DNA of 47,602 bases from a virus. The DNA lies in the IMG/VR virus record IMGVR_UViG_3300036857_000248, positions 1-47,602 of that record, one strand, 5' to 3'. The position numbers and the translations under genes are program-made. This document shows positions 1 to 6,948 of this stretch, one piece after another; positions within the stretch are counted from its first letter, which is position 1, and each line of letters starts with the position of its first letter. The notes below the pieces were generated by a model, which saw only the letters and a program-made list of their open reading frames with translations, searched no databases and was not told where the DNA came from.

Positions 1-1708
1 AAGCCGCCCACGCCGGATCGTTCGGCGAGATATCCCAGTTGGTGCCGGCGAAGTCCTGGTAGCCCTGGTTGATATCTTGCCAGATCGCGTTCGGCCGCCA
101 CGTGCCGTTCGGATTGGAATCCGACGCTAGATTAAGCGGTGCCGTGAACTCGTCAGCCCAGATCAACGTCGCCGTAGCGTAAACCCCACTCGCCGCGCCG
201 GTGGCCGAAGCCGCGCCAGTGCCCGTGATGGTCGCGGGCGGACCAACACCGTGCGCCGTGCCGCTGCCGCTTGCCGCGCCGACCGCGATCGACGCGGTCG
301 GACCAGCCGGCGCGGTCTGCACCTTGGACAGCGCGACCACCTGCGAACTGGTGCCGCCAGCCGTGACACCCGGTGCGGCGATATTCCAAGTCTCCAGCGG
401 CGAGTTATTCCACCACCAGAACGATGACGCGCCTTCGCCCCAGGCTTCGCCGCCGAGATGCGCCGTCGCATCGCTGGTCGGCGTATCGAAGATGACGACG
501 ATCGAATCGCCCGTCGCCAAGGTGAAACCGGGATGCGCCACCGTGTCGGACAACAGTGTTTGAAACTGCGCACCGGAGCGCGGCCCGGTGAAGCCGGACA
601 CACCGCCAAATTTCAATTCGACCGGTGTCGTCGTGGTGTCCGCATTAGTGCCCGCCCATTTGCCGAACGACACATGCGTCGTATCGGAGAAATGACCCGC
701 TGCCGCATCGCAGAACTGCTCGACCAGAATCCGAATCTTGCCCTGACTGTCGCCGATCAGTTGCACGACCTGCCGATACGACCCACGATAGCCTGCAAAG
801 TCCTGCCAACCGGCGACATTCTGCACGTTGTAGATATCGGTGTAGCTGGTCGCGACCGCGCTGTAGCCGTTAAGAACGCCGATGCCGCTCGCCGCACCCA
901 CCCCACCGAACACGGTCGGCACCGCCGCCGCGCTGCCATGTCCAGCCGCCGCGCCGGGCACGGCGATCTTCCAGTTGCCGACCGCCGCCACGCCAATAAT
1001 TCCGGCCGGCGCCATCCCGATCGACGTCAGCTTCTTGGTGCCGACACCGCTCGCCGTGCTGCCCGCCGACGCCGCAGCACCCTTGGCAACACCTGCATCG
1101 ATGATCATGTCGCCATCGGCGACCGCGCTGCCGGTGCCGCGCGCCGATCCACGACCGCGATTCGTCATCGGCGCCAGCGGCGCCCAGGGCGCGGGCGGCG
1201 TCGCCTGCGGCGTGGTTTCATCCCACAGAATGGCGTAGCGCAGTTCGATTTCGACAATCGGCCCGCGATAGATGCGGATCAGCGCGTCGATCTGCTCCTT
1301 GCCGACCCGGGTGGCCTCGACCGTGAAGCTCGACCCGATGCGCCGGTCGATGAACGGCTGGATACATTCGCGGATGTACTGCGTGACCAGCACCGTGGTG
1401 GCGCCCTCGCGGGCTTCCGGTCCGGTGATCTTGGACCGCTGCAGCAGCCACAGCCGCGAGCCGATCGGCCAGCCGTCCCAGATGTCCTGCGCCTGATAAT
1501 CGCCCCACCAGCCGCGCCGGTTGGTGTCATCGGGGTCCGGCAGCGTGTCGCTTGAGTCGGCCAACCGATCAGTGCCGAGCGCGACAATGATCGCGGTGGC
1601 CAACGCCTGCGTGTCGTCAAGCGTGCCGTTGCTGCGCAACAGCCAATCGGTCTGCACCACGCCCTGACCGGGAAACAGCCTGTTCTGCACCAGACGGATG
1701 TCGGGCAT
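1..1708 (-). CDS. GP46-type baseplate protein fused to Ala/Gly repeats and a GH16-like domain (C-terminus off window)
   Basis: The frame is open from the ATG at 1708 to the left edge, about 569 codons, so the C-terminus is missing. Residues 1 to about 150 resemble the Mu GP46 baseplate family: MPDIRLVQN at the start, then GWWGDY and IGSRLWLL. Family members are usually only about 130-150 residues. Here the chain continues into AAGTGAAS-like repeats, a central globular stretch, and near the edge WADEFTAPLNL followed by GTWRPNAIWQ and GYQDFAGTNWD. That last part looks like the start of a GH16-type glycanase/lectin fold. AAAGG lies about 7 nt before the ATG, and the upstream reading ends in TGA directly against it. 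Role by family: baseplate wedge. The fused part may bind or cut envelope or capsular glycans (inference). Confidence 0.8.
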   Translation of the reverse strand, partial: MPDIRLVQNRLFPGQGVVQTDWLLRSNGTLDDTQALATAIIVALGTDRLADSSDTLPDPDDTNRRGWWGDYQAQDIWDGWPIGSRLWLLQRSKITGPEAREGATTVLVTQYIRECIQPFIDRRIGSSFTVEATRVGKEQIDALIRIYRGPIVEIELRYAILWDETTPQATPPAPWAPLAPMTNRGRGSARGTGSAVADGDMIIDAGVAKGAAASAGSTASGVGTKKLTSIGMAPAGIIGVAAVGNWKIAVPGAAAGHGSAAAVPTVFGGVGAASGIGVLNGYSAVATSYTDIYNVQNVAGWQDFAGYRGSYRQVVQLIGDSQGKIRILVEQFCDAAAGHFSDTTHVSFGKWAGTNADTTTTPVELKFGGVSGFTGPRSGAQFQTLLSDTVAHPGFTLATGDSIVVIFDTPTSDATAHLGGEAWGEGASSFWWWNNSPLETWNIAAPGVTAGGTSSQVVALSKVQTAPAGPTASIAVGAASGSGTAHGVGPPATITGTGAASATGAASGVYATATLIWADEFTAPLNLASDSNPNGTWRPNAIWQDINQGYQDFAGTNWDISPNDPAWAA

Positions 1709-1882
1709 TCAGCAGCCTTTGCAAATGCTCGGTGGCGGCGGCGGTTCAGGCGGCAGCGGCGCCACCTGACTGGGATGGTCAGGCGTCGCCGGGTTCGGTG
1801 GCGTGACTTCGACTTGGCCGCTATGGTCGAAGGGTATGAAAGGGCGGGCCGCTCCCGAGCAGACACGCCAGCAGGCTGAAGA
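1709..1882 (-). other. Open frame with coding character but no start: possible frameshifted tail of the upstream membrane protein
   Basis: Downstream of, and overlapping, the 82-residue membrane protein, the neighbouring frame is open from 1882 to a TGA at 1709-1711 that abuts the GP46 ATG. It encodes RPFIPFDHSGQVEVTPPNP and ends PPEPPPPPSICKGC. That is a proline-rich, Cys-ending tail that does not look random. There is no usable ATG, GTG or TTG at its beginning. A +1 (or -2) shift from the membrane-protein frame in the overlap 1821-1882 would join them. The alternatives are a one-base assembly error, a recent indel, or unexpressed sequence. Confidence 0.4.
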
Positions 1883-2069
1883 TCAGATACACGATCAAGA
1901 TCGCGATGATCGCGTAGAGAATGATCATCACGATCTGCCCGAGTGGAATGCCGAACGGCGTGAAAGAGTTGAGCGGCGGCAACAGCAGCTTGATGACCGC
2001 GACGATCGCCGCGACGATGATCACCCAGACGATCAAATTTTCGAGGAAAGCCAGATTCAGACACGACAT
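1821..2069 (-). CDS. Small protein with two membrane segments
   Basis: 82 residues. Two hydrophobic stretches are visible: about residues 12-30 (LIVWVIIVAAIVAVIKLLL) and 43-72 (LGQIVMIILYAIIAILIVYL and following), separated by a short polar loop. AAGG stands about 9 nt before the ATG. The start lies inside the last codons of the endonuclease VII gene (13-nt overlap), so the gene probably belonged to the spike-GP46 operon before that insertion. A holin or other lysis-related role is possible from size and topology, but no family is recognised. The C-terminal residues GSGPPFHTLRP may not be the natural end; see the alternative frame at 1709-1882. Confidence 0.65.
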   Translation of the reverse strand: MSCLNLAFLENLIVWVIIVAAIVAVIKLLLPPLNSFTPFGIPLGQIVMIILYAIIAILIVYLIFSLLACLLGSGPPFHTLRP

Positions 2070-2677
2070 GTCGAGAACCCTTCTATGTAGTCCGCTAGCG
2101 CCCTCAAATTAGCGGCATTCTCTTTCATGAAACCAAGAGCTGTATTGCATCCGTGGCACAAAATTCCTCGAACACGGTTTGTGCTATGGCAATGATCAAG
2201 ATGAACGTTTTTCCCGCGCAGTGTTCGCAAATCGATCCGACAAACCAAACATCTATGCTGTTGAGATTCTAGCATTGCACCAAACTGTTCTGGCGTGATG
2301 CCTAGTTTGTATTTACGATGCAAACCTAGATTGGCTTTCGCCCAAGCTAAGGACTGCGCACGACGTTTCAAAAGTTGGTCTGGATTGGCTGCTAACCATC
2401 GTTTAGTTCGTTGGTTTATTTTTTCTCGGTTGTTATCTTTATTGCGATATCGACGCTGTGCTGCTCGACATTTTTCAGGGTTTGCGGCACGCCATTTTCG
2501 TGCGTTTATCGTCGCCTTAGCGCGACGTTTCGCTAACCACTCAGGATCAGATTTTAATCGGTAGTAACTGACAAGGTTCAGCGCAGCGTGTTTCTGCTTA
2601 TGCTTGGCTCTATATCGACGAGATGCAGCCGCACACTGCTTCTTGCGTTGGTTTGTGCTAGACAGAACTTTGGGCAT
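2057..2677 (-). CDS. Recombination endonuclease VII-like (HNH/zinc) homing nuclease
   Basis: 206 residues. The N-terminal half is very basic and helical (repeated KRRAKA, RAAQRRYR and similar), a likely DNA-binding tail. The C-terminal half carries the endonuclease VII signature: YKLGITPEQF, CLVCRIDL, VHLDHCHSTNRVRGILC and CHGCNTALGF, which supply the zinc cysteines and the DHCH catalytic core. GGAAGG precedes the ATG. The gene is visibly AT-richer than its neighbours and sits between the spike gene and a small membrane gene as a free-standing insertion. Family members are phage Holliday-junction resolvases or mobile homing nucleases. Its position inside a tail operon favours the mobile role (inference). 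Upstream it has the same hairpin module as the HNH gene at 36225-36761. Confidence 0.9.
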   Translation of the reverse strand: MPKVLSSTNQRKKQCAAASRRYRAKHKQKHAALNLVSYYRLKSDPEWLAKRRAKATINARKWRAANPEKCRAAQRRYRNKDNNREKINQRTKRWLAANPDQLLKRRAQSLAWAKANLGLHRKYKLGITPEQFGAMLESQQHRCLVCRIDLRTLRGKNVHLDHCHSTNRVRGILCHGCNTALGFMKENAANLRALADYIEGFSTCRV

Positions 2678-2711
2678 GGCAGCCTTCCCTACAAGGTTGC
2701 TAGGTCAAGTG

Positions 2712-2742
2712 ACGGCTGGAGCACTTCCAATGCTTCAGCCGT
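2712..2742 (-). promoter_or_regulatory. Hairpin upstream of the endonuclease VII gene (copy 1 of a shared module)
   Basis: ACGGCTGGAGCA and TGCTTCAGCCGT form a 12-bp stem with one G-T pair around a 7-nt loop. The hairpin lies between the spike-gene stop and the endonuclease ATG. The sequence from the hairpin to the ATG is nearly identical to 36761-36824. It may be a terminator or attenuator, or a control that keeps the endonuclease silent; there is no clear U-tract on the minus strand. Confidence 0.6.
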
Positions 2743-2759
2743 TGCGTTTCTATTGTATA

Positions 2760-3740
2760 TCAGCCTCCCAGTGCGGCAAGTCTTGCTTCCAGCTCGGCGA
2801 TGCGCGCCTCGAACCGCTGCTCCATCGCCAGCACGTAGGGTTGATTGTCCAATGAGGTTGGCGGTCCCGGCTGCGTCGCATTGACCAGCACCGCGCCGCT
2901 ACCGGATGATGCCGTGGTCATGCCGACATCGCCGTTGACGCCGTACACCCGATGTGAAGCACTCTCGACGCCGAGATGCACCTCGCCGATGAACGCCCAT
3001 TTCGACGCGCTCTTGTCGTAGTAGCCGACCACGGTGTCGCCGCTGCGAAACTCGATGCGGCTGTTGGTGCAACGCATCTCGGTGTTGATGCTGTCGCCCT
3101 TCTCGTGATTGTACTGTTGCTGCTGATCGCCCTGTTGCGACTGGCCGCCGCCGCCGCCGCCTTGCTGCGTGCCCATCGCGCCTTGCGGTCGCGGCTGCTT
3201 CTTGTTGTTAATGTGCCGCATTGAGGCATATTCCTGCGGATGCGGCACCACCATGAACGCGCCGTACTCGCCGCTGCTACTGCTGCCGCCACCGCTGGAA
3301 TCGCGTGTGCTGCCGCCGCCGCCGGACGAGCCGCCCGAACTGCCTTGGTCCTGCGGCGTCGGCTTGATCAAGGTCAGCGCGCGGCCGTAGTCGGTGTTCG
3401 GTCCGTACTGCGCGCTGGCGCCCGGCGGCAACTGCATCGGCCGATGCCGTCGATCATCCATCACCGTGCAGACCGGAAACGACCGGTTGCCGCCCAGAAA
3501 GGAAATAAACCCCTCGGCGCATTCCTGAATCTGACCATCGCTGCCCTTGGTCGCTGGCATCACCACCGACGAAAAGCCGTAGTTCTGCGCCGCCTCCAGC
3601 GCCTTGCGGGACTCCCCTTTCATGAAATTTCCCGCCATCTCCTGCATCATGCGGCTGTCATCGACCTTGTCGATGCAGGTACGACAGCCGCCGCTGTCAT
3701 AGGCGCGACGCAAGGTGTCCGCGGGTGTCGAGCGATGCAT
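2760..3740 (-). CDS. Baseplate spike / Mu gp45-like protein with Gly/Ser and Gln-rich linkers
   Basis: 326 residues from the ATG at 3740 (MHRSTPADTLRRAYDSGG), 2 nt after the stop of the small exported protein. The start of the longer frame 10 codons upstream is inside that gene and less likely. Position directly after the hub gene and the C-terminal pattern fit the Mu gp45 / gpV spike family: INTEMRCTNSRIEFRSGD, then GEVHLGVESA, then a short coiled coil FEARIAELEARLAAL. In such spikes the C-terminal beta-helix forms the membrane-piercing tip. The middle (about residues 135-225) is unusual low-complexity sequence rich in G, S and Q. Function is from order and weak motifs. Confidence 0.7.
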   Translation of the reverse strand: MHRSTPADTLRRAYDSGGCRTCIDKVDDSRMMQEMAGNFMKGESRKALEAAQNYGFSSVVMPATKGSDGQIQECAEGFISFLGGNRSFPVCTVMDDRRHRPMQLPPGASAQYGPNTDYGRALTLIKPTPQDQGSSGGSSGGGGSTRDSSGGGSSSSGEYGAFMVVPHPQEYASMRHINNKKQPRPQGAMGTQQGGGGGGQSQQGDQQQQYNHEKGDSINTEMRCTNSRIEFRSGDTVVGYYDKSASKWAFIGEVHLGVESASHRVYGVNGDVGMTTASSGSGAVLVNATQPGPPTSLDNQPYVLAMEQRFEARIAELEARLAALGG

Positions 3741-3742
3741 GA

Positions 3743-3991
3743 TCAGACCTTTGGTGGCAGATAGATACAAACCGGCGCGGCGGCGACGCAGACATGACAG
3801 GCGCCGTCCGGCGCGATGCGCAGCATGTGCTTCTCGAAATTACGACCGTGCCATATCCAACCGTTGTCGGTCGAAATCACTTCCTCGCACGGCACCGGAT
3901 GGCAGTGCTGACCGGCGCAGCAGGCGTCGCTGTAGAACTCGTGCACCGGCGATGCGTGCGCCAGTGCTAACAGAATCAAAGCCGTCTTCAT
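3743..3991 (-). CDS. Small exported Cys-rich protein
   Basis: 82 residues. MKTALILLALAHASP looks like a short signal peptide. The mature part has a dense cysteine pattern: YSDACCAGQHCHPVPCEEV, later CHVCVAA and VCIYLPP, suggesting disulfides in the periplasm. Small exported proteins with a CC..DCHPVP pattern are common in Rhizobiales genomes, which is one hint to the host (from memory, not searched). The gene sits between hub and spike, so it may be a virion or lysis accessory protein, or host-derived cargo. No biochemical function can be assigned. Confidence 0.65.
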   Translation of the reverse strand: MKTALILLALAHASPVHEFYSDACCAGQHCHPVPCEEVISTDNGWIWHGRNFEKHMLRIAPDGACHVCVAAAPVCIYLPPKV

Positions 3992-4015
3992 CGGTTGATC
4001 GTTCCTCTTGCGTGA

Positions 4016-5485
4016 TCAACCCCCCGGTGCATTGTTCGGCCAGTTGCCGAACCGCTCATCGAACGTCGGACCGATCTGCAGGCGCCTCAGCCAGTCCGGC
4101 ATCCAATCGCCGGGCGGCGACACGGTGGCCGGCGCTTGTGTCGGCGGATCGACCGGCGGATTTTCCGGTTGATCGGCCGGTGTTTCCGCCGGCTTGTTGG
4201 GATCAGACCGCGCCTTGGGCACCGGATGCCCATTGAGACCTTCCGGCAAGGTACATTGCAGCAATGTCTGCGTGCCGCCGTTGTTGTCCTGCGTCCATGT
4301 CACCGTGCGAATCTTCAGCGGCTGCTGATACAGCATCGCCATCGGCGAATGCACGATCACGTCGTCGCCCGGCATCCACAGCGTATGCCCGGTGGTCGGT
4401 CCGCCGAGCGTCATGTCCGGCGGCGTGTTGGTCTGCATCACCTGCGGCAACGGGCGAAACCAGCCATAGACCAGCACATTGGCGTCGATCCGGCCGAGAT
4501 CGTCATTCCACATCTTTTCGGTCTGCGCCCGCTTGGCGACTTCCGCCGCCGTCCACACCGGATGCTCGATCGCGGTGAGCAGGATGCTGTACGGACCGAG
4601 CGAGCCCTTGACCCGCGCTTCCTGCTCGCTGGCCTTGGCGCCCCACTCGGAATCGCTTGCCGCCTTCTGCGCCTTGACGACAAAATCCGAATACGCCGTG
4701 TCGCTGGAGATCACGCATTGCATCTTTTTGATATTGATACCCTCGATCAGATCGCCAGTCGGCGGCCACTCGTGGTCACCGATGAACAAGAATTTTCCAT
4801 CCGGCGTGTTGCTGACGATGATCTTGCGATCGCGCGCCAGCCGCTCCAGAAACGCGATGATGGTCTCGCCGGCCGACGGCGTCGCGCCCGACTTGAACGG
4901 CGTTTCGTCGATCTCACCGACCGTCGTGAACCCGACGCCGGTCGGCCCCAGTATCTCGGACGCGATCTGCGTGAAGCTCTTGCCATCGAAATCCGATGTC
5001 TTGTGATCGATGCCGGAACGCGCCGCGAACCATGACGAACTGACGCCTTGCAACTGCACGACATGGCTTTCCGCGTCGTAGGCCACCTGCCGGGTGATGA
5101 TCACGCCGGTGATCACCTGCACGCCGCCGAGATAGATTTCGACCGTGGTGCCCGGCGCGAATTGCAGCACCTGTCCCGGCAGCGGATACGGCTCGCGCTC
5201 GGCGCAGGAGAACCTGAATTGCGAGAACGCGTCGGCCCAGCTCCACTGAATCCACACCGATTCCCAGTCTTCGAACTTCAGACCGCCGACGATCAGCGTC
5301 GCGATCTCGCTGATGCTGCCGTCCGCATCGACCCGCACCAAGTCCGGCCGCGTCACGATGTGGTCCAGCGCGATCGCGGCGTCGAGCACGCCGTTCTGAT
5401 TGGCCTGCGGACCAAACTGCGGAGTATCCGGCGCCTCGTAACCGCTTTTCGGTTGCGGCAGCGGACTGATGTAAAGCCGGTCCAT
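4016..5485 (-). CDS. Baseplate hub, Mu gp44 (P)-like
   Basis: 489 residues from the ATG at 5485 (MDRLYISPLPQPK). The longer frame to 5551 reads back into the preceding gene. The segment LPGQVLQFAPGTTVEIYLGG, then VITGVIITRQ, then QLQGVSSSW is the N-terminal barrel typical of gpP/gp44 hub proteins. A later IAFLERLARDRKIIVSNTP segment is followed by a proline-rich C-terminal tail (PADQPENPPVDPPTQAP). The hub forms the centre of the baseplate at the tube end and holds the spike. Its neighbours (DNA-circulation protein upstream, spike downstream) agree with Mu order. Confidence 0.85.
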   Translation of the reverse strand: MDRLYISPLPQPKSGYEAPDTPQFGPQANQNGVLDAAIALDHIVTRPDLVRVDADGSISEIATLIVGGLKFEDWESVWIQWSWADAFSQFRFSCAEREPYPLPGQVLQFAPGTTVEIYLGGVQVITGVIITRQVAYDAESHVVQLQGVSSSWFAARSGIDHKTSDFDGKSFTQIASEILGPTGVGFTTVGEIDETPFKSGATPSAGETIIAFLERLARDRKIIVSNTPDGKFLFIGDHEWPPTGDLIEGINIKKMQCVISSDTAYSDFVVKAQKAASDSEWGAKASEQEARVKGSLGPYSILLTAIEHPVWTAAEVAKRAQTEKMWNDDLGRIDANVLVYGWFRPLPQVMQTNTPPDMTLGGPTTGHTLWMPGDDVIVHSPMAMLYQQPLKIRTVTWTQDNNGGTQTLLQCTLPEGLNGHPVPKARSDPNKPAETPADQPENPPVDPPTQAPATVSPPGDWMPDWLRRLQIGPTFDERFGNWPNNAPGG

Positions 5486-5492
5486 GGTCAAC

Positions 5493-5678
5493 TCAACTCT
5501 TGGGCGGACCCGGCGGCACCTCGCGATCCCGCAGCGCTCGCTCTTGCGCATCGCGAATCATGCTGACGATCCGATCCTCCATCTCGATGTTTCTGACGCT
5601 CTTGAGAAACGTGCCCATCGTCACCACGCCGACCAGAAAGCCGATGATCGTCGCGATGGCGATTTCCACCCAGAACAT
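5493..5678 (-). CDS. Small single-pass membrane protein in the baseplate operon
   Basis: 61 residues from the ATG at 5678, whose A is shared with the TGA of the preceding gene (TGATG). MFWVEIAIATIIGFLVGVVT is one N-terminal membrane segment, followed by a charged helix (MEDRIVSMIRDAQERALRDR) and PPGPPKS. The longer frame to 5903 is a shadow of the DNA-circulation C-domain gene. Function unknown; the layout resembles small spanin-like or membrane-anchored accessory proteins. Confidence 0.65.
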   Translation of the reverse strand: MFWVEIAIATIIGFLVGVVTMGTFLKSVRNIEMEDRIVSMIRDAQERALRDREVPPGPPKS

Positions 5679-6346
5679 CACGACGACAACGCCTGCCCTT
5701 GGCGCAGACAGAAACCCGGATGCACGATCTTGTTTTCCTTGACCAGCTCGTCGGCGCGCGACGCGTCGGCGTACAATCGATGCGCCAGCACCACGCTCGG
5801 CAATGAATCCGCGAAGCGGTAGTTCAGCATGCGCGGCAACGGCCGCGCGGTCTCGACCAGATGATGGATGATCGCCGCGTGCAGCTTGATCACCGCGCGC
5901 CACGACATCGCGTCCATCTGATCGGCGAGGATTTCCTCGATCTCCGCAAACGCGACGTTGACGGCGTTTCTGATCTGATCGACATCCTGCCGGCTGGTGA
6001 ACGTCATATTGGCGATCACCACGCCCGCCGTCGCCAGCGCGATCTGGATCAGCGTATCCTTGGTCATGATCGCGCCGACCGACACCGCCGGCTGTGCGGC
6101 TGCGGTACGTCGCACCGTCTCGACCTGATAGATGTTGATGCCGGTGGCGACCGCCAGATTGAAGCAGGTCATCAGCGGCAACTCGATCATGTCATTCTGC
6201 AACAGCGGCATTGCGTAGGCCCGCACGTCGCCGACCATGGTGCGCAACGCCGACCCGGCGCGCCCCGTGGTCGCCGCCCAGCTCAACAGCGACACCAGAA
6301 CAGGGTCTAGAATTTTCTGCGCTTCAACGGCGTCGGTTTTGATCAT
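5678..6346 (-). CDS. DNA-circulation protein, C-terminal half as a separate gene
   Basis: 222 residues. The end DELVKENKIVHPGF matches the C-terminal signature of Mu gp43-type DNA-circulation proteins. The rest is mostly helical, with a hydrophobic segment at about residues 105-120. In Mu the N- and C-terminal regions form one chain of nearly 500 residues. Here they are two genes, this one starting at the end of the N-domain gene with a 4-nt overlap. The two products probably assemble into the same baseplate-proximal part. Confidence 0.7.
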   Translation of the reverse strand: MIKTDAVEAQKILDPVLVSLLSWAATTGRAGSALRTMVGDVRAYAMPLLQNDMIELPLMTCFNLAVATGINIYQVETVRRTAAAQPAVSVGAIMTKDTLIQIALATAGVVIANMTFTSRQDVDQIRNAVNVAFAEIEEILADQMDAMSWRAVIKLHAAIIHHLVETARPLPRMLNYRFADSLPSVVLAHRLYADASRADELVKENKIVHPGFCLRQGQALSS

Positions 6347-6945
6347 CGTCGTTGCGTGCCTGTGCTCGGCGGCGGCGGTCCGGTCAAGAATTTGAGTCTG
6401 GTATCCTCAAGACCGGTCTTGGCGCGTTGCGCGGCCCAGACACTGGCGACCTGCTGCTTGAGCTGATCCGCCTGCATGCGAAGGTTCGTTGCCGTATCGA
6501 CGTTCGGCATGAACGGCTGCACGCCGGCCTCGATGAACTGCATGTCGAACACGCAATAGCCACCGGTTTTTTCTTCCTCCGTGATCCGGTAGCGCTGACA
6601 CTTTACCTTGAGCGGCGCCAGCGTCGGCAGTTGCAGCACGCCCGTGCCGCCGGTTTCCAACCGCTCAATCAACGCATCGCGCGCGATCTGATAATCCTGG
6701 CGATAGAGCGATGTCGCGGACGGGTCATCGTGCGGATAGACAATGCAATAACCACGCACCGTGAACGCAATCGCGCGCTTGCCCATGTCCTCGGAATAAG
6801 GGTCCTCTTTTTTCGGAAATTCATGCACGACGACCCGACGACCGGATTCACGTGAACCGCTCTCGACATGAAACATCCGGCCGTCGAAATGCGCCGGCAA
6901 CAACCGTTCGCGCCACGCGCTTGGCAATTCGCGGATCGTCGGCAT
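6343..6945 (-). CDS. DNA-circulation protein, N-terminal domain (Mu gp43 N-like)
   Basis: 200 residues. The order WRERLLPAHFDGRMFHVESG, RRVVVHEFPKKEDPYSEDMG, YCIVYPHDD is the DNA-circulation N-domain pattern. This domain is a tail adaptor joining tape measure or tube end to hub. Starts 3 nt after the tape-measure stop. The C-terminal part TGPPPPSTGTQRR is a short tail instead of the usual C-domain, which is encoded next door. Confidence 0.8.
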   Translation of the reverse strand: MPTIRELPSAWRERLLPAHFDGRMFHVESGSRESGRRVVVHEFPKKEDPYSEDMGKRAIAFTVRGYCIVYPHDDPSATSLYRQDYQIARDALIERLETGGTGVLQLPTLAPLKVKCQRYRITEEEKTGGYCVFDMQFIEAGVQPFMPNVDTATNLRMQADQLKQQVASVWAAQRAKTGLEDTRLKFLTGPPPPSTGTQRR

Positions 6946-6948
6946 GGT

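Noticed and set aside
458-1555. 365-codon plus-strand frame
   Set aside because: Arg-rich antisense of the GP46 fusion gene; the minus-strand reading contains recognisable GP46 motifs.
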